A DNA stretch of 64,000 nucleotides from Utricularia gibba (taxonomy: Eukaryota > Streptophyta > Magnoliopsida > Lamiales > Lentibulariaceae), in assembly GCA_002189035.1 (NCBI GenBank), contig NEEC01000010.1, positions 1,426,001 to 1,490,000 on the forward strand, given 5' to 3'. A program made the position numbers and the translations under genes. Below are positions 25,714 to 38,358 of this stretch, piece by piece. The notes under the pieces were generated by a model. The model was given only the letters and a program-made list of their open reading frames with translations, was not told the DNA's origin and did no database searches. The stretch's first letter is position 1, and each line of letters begins with the position of its first letter.

Positions 25714-28700
25714 GATTAGAACCCCAACGACAATCAAAGATGATAACTACATCTTACAACCCGAATCCACCCCGTTGTCTGGGTTAACAAGCAAGCAATC
25801 AAACCAGCACACGTTAACCCACTAAGCCAGCTTCCCCCCCAAGTGCGCATCCGTACAAAATCGATGAGCTCCATCTAGAAGAATGGGATTCCTGTATATA
25901 TAATTGCTTTGCGTATCGATCACGCGGTGGCCGGTGAAGGGTGAAACGCAGGAATCCACTGGCGAGAGGATCCGCGGTGTGTTCGAGGGCTGCAAGATAT
26001 TTTATTACTATTATTTTTCTCCTCGGTTGAGGCTCAGCTTCTTTTAATTAGGTCTCTCAACAATAAAGCATATCATTATCGCAACTATAATTATTTCCAT
26101 ACATTTATTCTAAAAATGCCAAAAATTAGGAAATCAATTGCTCTCTCTCTCTCCTCTCATCAATTTATATATAGAGTAATATTTTAATTCAATATTAAAT
26201 AAAATCTGATTAATATAAATCATTTTATATATAACGATATTATTCATTTTACCTACTCAATTATCAAAATTTTATGTTTTCTCCATAGTTCACTAGCATA
26301 TTCTTAATAAGTTACTAATCTTTAAATTAATTCAAACCCAATATATTTAATTTTAAAATTCATATCAAGTAAGTTCGATCGAATTTAAAAACAAAATTTC
26401 ATTCAAATTTTACATAATTATTTTATTTAAATCTTTTCTTATCGATAAACAACTTGAGATTCGCATAAGTTAATGTTGTCACCGTTTTTTACATAGCATC
26501 CTTATAGGATACGTGTTATAGTTGGTTTAAAATTTAATTTATAAAACTGAATTTGAAATTTTTATAATTAAAATATATTTAGGTATCAGAGGCAACCTCG
26601 AACAAATACCAATTATGGGATAAAGAGATATTTAGTTAGAACGTTAAGTGTTTAAAATATAGAGAATATAAAATCATAGATCTGATGATATATTTAAATA
26701 AAAGAATACTTCTAATCATTTACAAATTTTTTTTCTAGACAATAAAAATGTAAAATCGTGAGAATTGAATATCTAAAACGAACAATATCATAATGAATTA
26801 TGACAATGAATTCAATACATAACAATTTTTGAATTATGATACAAACACACACACACAAATTAAATTGTAAAAAAAGTTAGCTTAAAATTGGTATAATATA
26901 TCAAATATTTACTTTAAATAAACCACCATTCAACTAACCCACCTATAGACAGTTGTTACATGAATAGTAATGTCCGCGATTGTGTTTTTCTTTGTTAAAA
27001 AAATACTATTATCGTAATAAATTGAAGTAATTATGGCCTAATTAATAATGTCTCTATAGTGCTCATGGCCCCAACTCTAGTCCATCTATTCATTTTAATT
27101 CCACAAGCCATATGCTATAGTTCCACGTATTTATAGAAATATTTTTCCTCCTCCATCTATATATAATTAGGTCTCCTTTCGTACTACACGAAATATTATT
27201 TGTTAATCACATGTTTATTAATAATGGTTTAGCACTAATCAATTTTTAACTTAAACCTAACACAAACCCATATGTTAGGTGTATTTAGTTAATTTCATGA
27301 TTTTAAAATATAATATTGTTTTCATTTAATTATCTATTATAGATATTTTAATAATATTGTATATAAATTTATTTATAAAATTTTCTACAAAACACGCTTG
27401 TGATAATATAATTTTTTTTATCATGTTTTTTCAAATCTTTCATTTTTATGTAAATTAATCTCAATCTTATTTAAAATATAACAAATTAACATATTATACC
27501 AAACAAATAATAATAATCTAATCTACTGCGGCAATTTCAAAAAAAAAGTTATAAACTATTGGTATATAACAAGATAAAAGCATTAATTACTACATCTTGA
27601 ATTCAAATGTTTAAATTTCGGAAAACGCAGTGGGATAATCCCGTGATTCTCACCCCCACCGACTCTCCTGTCGGCCACAACCTATAAAATTGGTATTTTT
27701 TCGGTGTATTTTAATAATAAGAAATACTTTTAAATTTCTGTTTTTATATAGCAAAGTCAATTTATATCTGATAACGAAACTGTTTATAAGATTCTTTTCT
27801 CAAAAATAAAAAGTATTAGAAAGAGGACTTATATACATCTTTATTATTGGTGTAATTATCACTTGCATTTTATATTAATCTCCATTAGTGCTATGAAAAT
27901 GACAACACTAGTGAGTCAATGATAGCCGCGGGTTTCTATCCCAATGATTTAATATACAATGTATATTATTTTATCCAGTGTCAATTTCATATAATTAACT
28001 AGTTTTTTTAAAAAAAAATAGAAAATAATGTATATAGTAATTACATGATATTTAAATGGTGGTGAGGGGTACATGGAATGCACACGCACACAGTCTGGGG
28101 CATGACCAATTTATTCGGTTCAACAATTAAAACTGCGTAGTTACGTATCAAATGATAACCAAATTGATAAGTAAACATGATTAGTGGCTATCAATTCTTA
28201 ACATCAACATCCCTAGAAGAGTCATCAAAGATTAAGGAGGTGAAATTGAAATATTTTATTTTTTTACAAAGAAAATTTTCAATATTTTGAAGTGCTCTAC
28301 TGAATCATTTATGAATTTTGTCGTTGGATTTTTTTCTGAATAAAAAATAATCAATTTTTTAACATATATAGACCAAGCCTATTAATAGCACATTGGGACA
28401 CGTGTTTTAGGGTCATTTATAACATTAAGTATTATCAAATTATCTCTCACACATTTAACCAAAAAATATACTTATTTTTTTAATACAATATTTGACGTAT
28501 GATCAAATTTTTAATTCATATAGTATTTTAAGTCAAATTTAATCTCTGTTGCAATCTAAGGAAAAAAAAAGTTCTGTTTATTTTAAATTCTATTTCAAAT
28601 TAAGTGTTTTTGAAATGATTTTTATTGAAAACAAAAACGAATTCTGTTTTTTTTTACATAGAAACATTGAAACGCTTAGAAGTGTTTCAATTTTTTTTTG

Positions 28701-28981
28701 AAGTAGATTCATACCCGCTTCTATCAATTTTTGAAACATTTTTTATGAAACGCTTTTAATGAAGTGAAAATAAACAAACCTTAAGTTTTTGCGAAGGTAC
28801 TTTCGGAAAATCATCAAGTATTTCACTTAGTCAGATACATTTGATTTGTTTGTGACTGATGACTGGAATTAAATGATGAGTGTATGTATCAATTTTGATG
28901 AATGTGCAGTAGCAACTGGGCATATAAAATATTATATACAAGCAGCAACTATAGCATCAGCGCTTCATAAGTCAAATCCAT
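25714..28981. other. Gene-poor AT-rich intergenic region, 3.3 kb
   Basis: Contains the PAT1 promoter and leader near 25714-25990, with a GC-richer patch at 25900-25990. The rest is AT-rich. I see no coding frame, RNA gene or clear transposon structure. Confidence 0.5.
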
Positions 28982-30932
28982 CTACATCCATGGGAAAAGC
29001 CAATGCTTCTTTTTCTGTATCCTGAGAGGAACCTCTGTGGAGCAACAAAACAGGCAGGAGGATGAGAAGGATAAGGAAGCTGGAATCTGCTAAAAGTGCA
29101 CTGTGGTAATACGATGACGTTTCGTACCTCCGGCTGGATACAAGGAGTTGTAATGAATTTCGCTCCAGAAGCTCAGCCACAAGTCTGAAGGAGGTAAAGT
29201 GAGGAGTGGAGACAGGGTATTTTTATGATAAAGGGATGAGGGTGTACCTCTGTATGGAGTTTTATCCTTGGGGAGAATTTCAATGTAGCAACTGTCTCTA
29301 AAGGAGGTAACCAGACAAATTTTCACTTCAAACTACACACAACAAACATAGTAGTGGAAGTTTAGGTTGAGACCCTTTACAACTCTAAGTGAAGAGCAAA
29401 ATGTGGGTGAGTGCCTAGAAGGGCAACACTGAATGTAAAAAGGGGAGAGATGATCAACACGATTCTCACTTCAAACTATGGATGCACAAAAATAAGTGAT
29501 GGAAGTTCAAGATGATTCCATTTGAATTCTAAGTTAGCAGCAAGTAACAGGGATATGTAAAAGGTGAGTTACACGATTTTTCTACTTCGAACTGCATCAT
29601 CATAAAAATTTGGGGGCTCCAAGTTAAGATCCCTTTGCAACACTAATGAAAATCAATGTTGAATGCCTAGTAGCTTCACTTACTCTGTCTGATGCTGCCT
29701 GTAGAGTGACGTGGTCTCCCATTCTCCTAATCTAAGATCACACAAAATATTGGCTCAGTTGTATAAGTACGCAATGTCAAATTGCATACAGGAGAGGGGT
29801 GAAGTCTCACCTCTCCATCTTCTTCACATATTGTTTGTATTTCATGGGTACATAACCTTCATACAGTTTACGATGATCTTTTAGCTGAAAATGAGAGAAA
29901 GTTGAATTCAAATATGTACTTCACAACAAAAATGTACATTTTTAACAAGTCTTCTCAAATTATCAGTGCAACTGATATGAAATCGATTCCAAACCTGCTT
30001 GACAACCTCCTTTCTTATATATTTATGGTAATCAGGTTTCTGAAATAGCTGATCTGCAAGGGCTCTGAACTGTAAAGTAGAAATGCTAAATTCATTATGA
30101 AGAAAAGACAAAACATTAAGAGCAGAAGGACTCAAAATTGGCATATATCATGCCTGTGAATGATGAAACATTGATAAAAATTAAAAATACATTTTACAAG
30201 TTGATTCAGGACCAACCTGGCAATTTCCATCCCCCGAATTTGTAATTCAGCCAAACTGTATCGGGCTAATCTAATAAATCCATGAACAAGAGAGAATTTA
30301 CATGAGAAAAATAGCTTCTTGATTATCACATAAAGGAGTAACAGCTGCTGCATGAGCATACAACCTCACCGCCAAGCTCTCATGGTCTAAGCTTGCATCA
30401 GTCGGATCAGGTATATTTTCAATGATGCGTGGTGTGTGCTGCCATTTGATAGAATGTAAGTTGAAATATCATAAATGAAAAAGACAGATAATTCTCAGAA
30501 ATCTGTTGTAGAACCCGCAAATTACATGCATAATGAGAACATACCAAAATTATGCTTGATACTACACTAGGTGGAATTCTATTACATGATCCTGAATTGC
30601 AAGAAAGACCATATAAATGTGTCATTTGGACAACTGATGAAATCGAAAACATCCTACAGAAGTACTTGAACTGACTAAAAATTTCTTGATCTCAAAATAT
30701 ACAAGCTATTACTTGAAAAAAAACATTAGGAGAAACACAAAAAACGATGATTTTCATCATATACCGGTATTGATTCCAAATGAGAAAGCTTCTTGCCAAG
30801 ACTGTTTTCATGCATTGATCTTTCATCTTCAGCTAGCATCGCAGCAATTGTATGATCATCCTCTGTATCATGTGAACTACTATTCCAACTCGAGCTCGAG
30901 CTCGCGCATTGGTTATTAGACATATGCGTCAT
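28982..30932 (-). CDS. OTU-family ubiquitin protease (frameshifted in this sequence)
   Basis: Nine exons: 30932-30765, 30438-30365, 30270-30217, 30069-29995, 29884-29811, 29731-29684, 29332-29248, 29184-29128, 29034-28982. They give 229 residues once two single bases are restored. The catalytic region should read GDGNCQFRALADQLF (Asp and Cys of OTU proteases) and the catalytic His lies in WSEIHYNSLYP. The C-terminus KKKHWLF is typical of the plant OTU9-12 clade, soluble deubiquitinases. One base is missing exactly in the Asp-Gly codons (run 30231-30235). A second is probably missing in 29718-29720, where GEWGDHVTLQAA is expected. A short frame at 30591-30545 was tested as an exon and rejected, because exon 1 joins directly to HTPRIIENIP. 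Confidence 0.85.
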
Positions 30933-32358
30933 CTTTACCTACCTCAAAATGAAACCATAATTGCAAGAATAAGGAACTCGGCCAAATTGCACCCAAGAAA
31001 CACAAGAACAATACTTTATACCCCAGAACCTAATATCCGACCGCGAAATCAGCCACAAACGTGATATTCCGTCCGAGACGACCCAGAACAGCAAAGAAAA
31101 AACTGAAGCAACCCACCTCCCGTGTGTGTACACACCAACAAAAGGTTGAAAAGCTCCAGTAAATACGACATACCCAAAGTCCAAACCAGAGACAATTGCG
31201 GAAACTTTTGCGTTGGGAGAGGCGTAAAGCCAAAAGTCGCGTAGTAGTAGAAATCCGGGAAGTCACCTGCCACCGGACAGCATCATCCTGATTAATGTGC
31301 AGCGAAAATCCATCACATCACTCGGACCGTCGGACGGCGTCAAAGATCAACCGCGTTACACCGCAGGCCGTGTTCTTCAAACTCCAACTCAACAAAATGT
31401 CGTCAAATTTTCATAATTCTTTTAATATTAAATTGACTTTTTCCCATCCCAATCTCTCATTCAATTTTAGTCTCTATTTTTATAATTCCTAGAAAAATAC
31501 TTTTCAAAAATTAATTCTTAAAATACTTTATATTTCATTTCGTTTTCGAAAAAAGCCACCACAATTTCAAATTTGGGATGATATTGTTTTTTTCCAAAAA
31601 AACCACCATTAAATTAATTTTTTTATTAAACGATGATTTTGGAAATTAATACTGAATTAATATCGATTGGATAATAAACGACAAATTGATTGTTACACAT
31701 AACCGACAACCCACAAATCGCATCAATCATTTGGAAAATATTTTAATGAAAATCGATTTACCAACACACCCCTGATTGAGAGATTTAATATTAACAGAAT
31801 GCTTAATTTAATTTTTAAGTATATTTATTATAAAATATCATTTTTTTTCTAGATCTAAACTGTTCAATTTCAAATGTTTTTTTCTAATTTTTTTTAAAAA
31901 AATTGAATTGAATCCAATTTAATCTCAATTTAAAATACTAAAAATAAATGATATTAATCTAATGTTAACTTTTTGAAAAAGTAAAACATAAAAGTAGAAA
32001 TTTTTTGAAAAAGTAAAAATAGAAATATATGTTACCAAAAAAGTTATAAAAACAAAAATATTTTCAAAAACATAATGATAAAAATAGAAATAAGATGTAA
32101 AATTAGTTGTTTTCTTATTTGTAATTCTGAATCATTTTTAATTACATCCAAAAATTATTTTTATCAAAAAGAAAAATAAAAATAAGAAATAGTTTGTGTA
32201 AAATTATTTTTAATAAAAAAAATTAAAAACAATACCCAAAATTTTTCAGAACAAAACTTAAATATTGATGAAATCAGAAGAGTAGAGGAAGAGGGATGCT
32301 TAAGATGAGGCAGGGAAAGATCCTCTTTATTCAACACAGACAGATTCCAAGTATTTAT
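30933..32358. other. Intergenic region between OTU and GABA-transaminase genes
   Basis: From 30933 to about 31300 is the OTU 5' leader and promoter; several overlapping frames there look random. From 31400 to 32270 the DNA is AT-rich. The last ~90 bases are the 3' end of the GABA-transaminase transcript. Nothing else is seen. Confidence 0.5.
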
Positions 32359-35300
32359 TTACTGCTTCTGGGACTTGAGCTCCAGCACCCTCTCTTCAGT
32401 GCTCTTCAGCGCGTTCCCGTAGATCTCGATCAACTGGAAATACGAGGAACAGAGCAGGGCACTCAGAACCACAAAGGGGTCATGATGAAAGGAACACGAA
32501 GCTTTCTGATGGGAAGGAAATCTGTCGTGCTTCTGGTTACCTGATCAACTTCATCCAGAGTCATGATGAAAGGAGGAGACATCATTATATTGTCACCGCT
32601 GACGCGCACCAGCATTCCGTTCTTGGCGCATTGCGCTCCGAAATAGGCTCCAACTCCTGAGAGAGTGTTTGTTAGTCATCCCAGGAAGAAGAAAAGACTC
32701 CAAAAGAAATGGGTATAGTACTGTGAGGAGTGCGTACCCCAGTCAGCAGGGAAAGGATCATTTGGCGACTTGTTGTCAGCAAACTCTGTGCCGAGGATCA
32801 AACCGGTTCCCCGTATCTTCCAGAGACAAACAAGATTACCCAACGTTTCTGGAAACAAGAAACAGATATGCTATGGGACGGACACCCACCTCACCAACAA
32901 TGGGGCTGGTGGCAAATGCCTTCACACCATGCTGAAATCTTGGTGCTATTGTGTTCACATGCTCCAGAATATTTCTTTCCCTGTACCCGAAACATCGGTT
33001 TGAAGAGATCAAATGTGTTGGAATATGCTTTCACTACTCCAGGTTTGTTGCTGCGTAGGACATAAGGTAGACTTACTTGTAGATCTTGAGAGTTTCTAGT
33101 GCAACAGCACATGATACGGGATGGCCGGAATATGTGAATCCATGTGAGAAAGAGCCTAGAAAGAAGATAATCAGAGGAAAAACGTAATCGGTGTTCACCG
33201 ATGGATTATATAATAAAACTCATCACACCAACCAAGCTTGTTGCTTTGGGAATGTATGACATCATGGATTTCTGGGCTGACCAAAACTGCTCCGATAGGC
33301 ATATAACCAGAAGAAAGAGCCTGAGAGGATTGGACAGGCAAGAGAATTAACAAGAATTAAAATGAAGGATTCCGGTTCTCTCGCATGATGTTTATGTTAC
33401 CTTTGCTAAAGAAACAAGATCAGGCTTGATTCCATACTTGTCACAGCCGAACATGGTCCCCAGCCGTCCAAAGGCGCATATAACCTCATCAGCTATAAAC
33501 AGGATATCGTACTTCTTGACAATGGCTTGAACCTGATTTGCATACAGCAACAAATAACATATTGCAGCACAGAGCTTATCACTGCCAGAACCAAAAGGGC
33601 ATAACAAAAAATGTGATTTATTGCAACTTCCATGACTTCACTTGGGCTAAATGATAGATACAAGACATCTAAGTTTATGCCGAGAAACTTGCAGTTCATT
33701 TAGGCAAACCTTCTCAAAATACGTTGCAGGTGGGGGAATAACTCCTCCTGCTCCCATAACCGGTTCGGCAATGAAAGCAGCGATCTAGAAGCATGAAACC
33801 GTTAAGAGAGTTCAGTAGCAAGGTTTGGGAACACAGAAGAAGTAAAAATTAACATATCTGATTGTTACCGTCTCAGGGCCTTCTTTTAGTATGAGTTCCT
33901 CTAAGTTGTTAGCCAACCTTGTAGAAAAATCCTCTTCAGTTTCACCTGAAATGCCAACAGTGTTAGTCGAAGAAGACATATCAACTTATCTAGAATACCA
34001 AGAAAGACCTGGCAGATGATAGCGCCAATAGTGAGGGCAGTCAGTGTGGAGAACAAATGGAGCTGGTAGATCAAATTTGTGATGTAGAGCTGGAAGACTG
34101 TTTTAAATAAATTGACTGGTCATGAATTTTCTGCAAATCCAACATGAGTATTATTCTTGAACCTAAAGGCCGAAAACATACCCGTAAGGCTGGCTGATAT
34201 AAGTGTTGAACCATGATATCTAACACAAAGAGAGATTAAGATGAACATCTATAAAAAAATGATAAAAAATGAAACAACATATATCTCAGATAGAAGGCAT
34301 ACGATTTTTCCCGTGCAATGAACTTTTTCTTTTCAGGTCTACCAAGGGCGTTATTGTAATACCAAACCAGCTTAACCTATAAAAGCTTAAGGTTAATCTT
34401 CAGAAAAAAAAAAATACTGTAAAGTGTACACATATGAAGAAAAGAAATGTTAACAGTCATGTATTCAAATGCATGCACAAGATAATCTATACAAATTTGC
34501 GGATCACTTGAGAACATCAAACCTGAGAATCGTTGGCTTCAGATCCACTATTTGTAAAGAAAACCTTTTCCATTTTATTAGCAGTAAACATATCCAAAAG
34601 TTCACTGGCAAGATCCTGCATTCATAAGTATATCACTGCAAATTGATCACAATATATCAACAACCTACGAAGAGGCTATAATCTAGGTACCAAAGATGGT
34701 TTAGTTGTTCGGTTCCAAAAGGAGTGATAAAAGGGCAACTTGCTCAGCTGTTTTGTTGCAGCCTCTACGAGTCTCGGCTCACTTCCACCTTAAGAAGGCA
34801 CAGAAATGTGGAAAAAGGTATTACTCTTACTTCTAAAGTACTACAAGCTACGATATGAAGACTTAATGACAACCATCTGTTAGATAGCTCATACTATATA
34901 ACACAGCAATCCTAAGAGATACATCAAAGTGTTTTGGACAGAGATGCATACAATCAGCTGTTTTAGCAGATGCAAACATCGATATTTAGACAAACAATGG
35001 CATTAAATTGTATCAGAGTTACAAAGAGCAGTATAATTTGATAAAGAAGTTGCTAGGTATGATAGTAGGAGTACCAAGTGAAGTGCACCATAATCCAGCC
35101 AAGGAATCAAGATACTTTTTGCCATTAACATCATACACGTAGGAACCCTGCAACAAATAACCGCAAAATGCGCAGAATCAGAAGCGTTTAATGGAATTTG
35201 AAAATCTGAAAATGGCTTTGTTCAAAAGCCACTTACAGCATAAATACAATCCTTCTCTTCTCATACAAAGAGGACATGGAATACAATAAAATCCATGAAA

Positions 35301-35773
35301 CCAAGTTCCCTACCTCTGATTTATCAATTACTAGAGGATCCAAATCAGTAGTATGCCATCCAGGCGTAAAAGGAGCCAACATATCGTGCCCCTTGTAGCT
35401 ACACAAAGAGAATAATACCATTTTCAAACCACATCAATAAATCATCAAACGTCGCTACAAATGCAATGCACCCAATAAGAAATCAGTAAAAGTTGTTATA
35501 TAGATGGATGAAAATTACTCCTTCTCCTCATTGGCATGCAAAGATGGTGGAGCGCAGTAAGATTTCCATTTTGCAGGTCCCTGAACGCCCGAAACCTCCT
35601 TTAAAAACCGATATGCCTGTAAACAAGAGAGCCCATAATTCCATCATCAACATATCATCAAAAGATATCATGATACACAAAGCAGGCAAATTTCTAATCA
35701 AAACGCAGCGAACATTGACATGGGAATTCACCTGAGGTCCATCTCTGATGGATAATTGACGAAGACGATGCAT
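32359..35773 (-). CDS. POP2: GABA transaminase, mitochondrial (POP2 type)
   Basis: Eighteen exons from 35773 down to the stop at 32359 give 500 residues (Arabidopsis POP2: 504). Landmarks in order: [89 protein letters not shown] and the PLP lysine in DLVSLAKALSSGY. It degrades 4-aminobutyrate to succinic semialdehyde, with PLP as cofactor. The N-terminus [14 protein letters not shown] plus the next exon looks like a mitochondrial presequence; the start is less certain than the rest. At the junction 34182/34097 the conserved GLPALH is recovered only if one more G stood in the donor run (34181-34183). Without it, splicing 8 bases further (34089) keeps the frame but drops GLP. Confidence 0.9.
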
Positions 35774-37129
35774 CTTTCCCTTTGATTTTCCTCCTGGTCA
35801 CCAACAACTCAGGAAACTCTTGAAAGAAATACGAGTGGGCTGGAGAAAAAGACGGCAGGCACAGAAACACCCTGTATCCGAATTGGGCAGCGATGGTCCA
35901 GATCAGAATATGAATCCCTTCAAAAACAGAAACAAAGAAATATACTTCCACTCCGATACTCCTTACCATCCCCAAAAGATTTTACAAAGGAAAAAAAAAG
36001 TCATGTCATTATCCAAGACGACAAGAGGATAATGGCATTGTTTGCTTGTACTTAAATAACTCGACAGTTAGCATTTTCCATTTCAATAATATTTTTACCA
36101 TTAAATATTTTTTATTACAATACATTTCTTCCATGAATTATTTTCTGCATTAAAATGGATATTGTATAAATTATATAATAACGATTAGATATGATGCATA
36201 ATTAAATATGGAGAATGGTAATGAGCATTCCTTGTACAAAAAAAAGAATTATATTTGTTTTAAAATGGATACTTAAATAAATATAATTTACGATGAAATA
36301 TAAACTCACTTATCAAGTACGCCTAATTAATATTATGATATTGAAATATAATATTAATTTTCTTATTTAAAAAAATTTGTCCTTCTGTCTATATATTGTG
36401 AAAATTTTAGTAATACTGCATGTAAAACTAAGTATAAGATACATATATCATACACATTATAAAGAAATATTTTTTAAATAACGCTTTCTACAAAATAAAT
36501 TTATGTTTTTTTTCTAATTATTGACTTTTGTGTATATTAATTTATATTCATTTAGAAAAATGATCATTCTCACTTTATTTCTTACACAAAATTTTACACA
36601 TATAATGTCAATTTTTTTCACATACTATCTTTGACACATGACCAATTTTTTAATTCACCCTATTAATCCTACCCCTATTTAATATCAAATAAGTTAAAAT
36701 ATGGGATTCGACAAATAACAAAGTGCTCTAATTGTGACACTCCAATCGATATCTTTGAAAACTAATCATCTTAATATTCTCTCTGATACATTAAGATTAA
36801 AATTTTATACATAGTATAGTTATTTTTCAAATTATTTTCACACAGAATGTTTACTTTTCAAAATCATCCTGTTTTTCAAAATCCACTTTACTGCTGTAAA
36901 AAATAATGATTTTCCCACCCCGAAACTGTTGAAATCTCTCGTCTCCTTGTCTGAGTGGCCAACCAACAATGGAGCTCCCTTCCTACTTACGCTCCATGCC
37001 GCTCGTCTCCTGATTTCCGCACCTATATAATCAGACGCACAACTTGTTGACACCCTGCAGGTACAAGGCAAAAACAATAAACAAGGCATCTGGTTCGCCC
37101 CTCCACACGCGCAACAAGATCCTCCCCAG
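35774..37129. other. Intergenic region, divergent promoter zone
   Basis: Lies between the GABA-transaminase start (minus) and the Cys-rich peptide start (plus). An AT-rich core spans 36050-36850, flanked by moderate-GC leaders. No further gene is recognised. Confidence 0.5.
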
Positions 37130-37556
37130 ATGGCGAGAATAGCAGCCGCCTGGTTCTTCCTTTTCTTGGCCGTCGCGGCGATCGGCTCCGGACGGTGCAG
37201 CACCCCCGCATGGGATCTGGGATTCAAATACGACAAGGTCTGCATGCAAAGATGCATCAATACCTGCGAGGAACTCAACAGGTTCTTTTGCCCGGTTACC
37301 TGCTACGGCAAGTGCAAAGGTAAAAGCCCCCGCCCCTGATCCCCATCCCATCCATCTCCCCATTTTTAACTGCAAAGATGACCAAGAGGAGATTCTTTTC
37401 ATGTTGGGTGCAGACAAAGAGACGGGAACGATCAAGCCCATCCGCCCCACAGGAAAGGAGGAACTGAATTCCGAACCCCATGCAGGGCTCCGGAAGCTGG
37501 TGACCAGGAAGCTTAACTCTGGGAAATACATCCTTCAGCAAATAAACCATGCCTGA
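37130..37556 (+). CDS. Small secreted cysteine-rich protein, family not recognised
   Basis: Two exons, 37130-37319 and 37414-37556, join as G|AC and give 110 residues. Residues 1-23 form a clear signal peptide (MARIAAAWFFLFLAVAAIGS). The mature part carries six cysteines spaced C-x3-C-x3-C-x7-C-x3-C-x3-C within CMQRCINTCEELNRFFC and PVTCYGKC. A basic tail with no Cys follows (about 48 residues). The paired CxxxC segments recall alpha-hairpinin-like peptides, but the triplet spacing differs and I do not assign it. A secreted role is inferred from the signal peptide. Splice sites are canonical and the frame is intact. Confidence 0.75.
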
Positions 37557-38358
37557 TTAACATTATTTCAGTGAATAAATGTATCTACTTTAATCACAAA
37601 CTTTCACCATTCCTAGGGTTTCTCTTTGTAAACCAAAATTAAATTAAAATTTTATTTCAAATATGTCTAAGACCTACTACAGCTTCTTCAAGTGATTTTA
37701 TTTAAAATTTTTATAGATTTTAATCTTTATTTTTTTATCAAAAATTCAAATTTCGTGATTAATTTTAAAACTTATCAAATTTCTTGAATTCCTATTTTGA
37801 TAATTAACTAAAAAATTAATTAAAAATAAATGTTCATTTTATGCATATTCCAAAAATACATTTTTACTGTTACATTAAATTTTATAATCATGTAATTTAC
37901 CAAATTATATAATGTAATTTTATCCTATCTCACAAAATTATGATGTATTAATTAATGTATTAATTATTTGTATGAAATAGAATAAAAGTAAAATTTAAAC
38001 CTCAAGTTTCAGAATTGTATTATATGGTCTTCAATTTATTTTTTTTATAAACACCTCAAATTTATGAGATTATATATTTAACCCTTCATGTTTAGTCTTC
38101 ATTACACGATATTAATAATTATTTGTATATTTATTGTATATTTAATCACTCATGTTTAAATATTTATTGCATATTTAATTTTTCATTTTTGTTTTATTTT
38201 GTAAAAATTTTGAAAACTATTTAGATCTTCGATCTTGATAATTTGATGTGTTTTTTTTTTTTTTTGCAATTTTGAAATTTGATAGTTAAAATTTTTATAT
38301 TGACTAAAATTTGAGGTATTGTTATTGTAATTTTTTCAATATAATAACGATTACATCA
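37557..38358. other. Intergenic region between convergent Cys-rich and UGT genes
   Basis: AT-rich with T-runs. It contains both 3' ends. No other feature is seen. Confidence 0.5.

Noticed and set aside
30545-30591. Possible extra exon (SCNRIPPSVVSSIIL) in the OTU gene
   Set aside because: It does not fit the phase of its neighbours, while exon 1 joins exon 30438-30365 directly to give the conserved SIPHTPR.
30939-31273. Several overlapping minus-strand frames of 70-80 codons
   Set aside because: They lie in the OTU 5' leader, differ by frame only, and look like chance frames.
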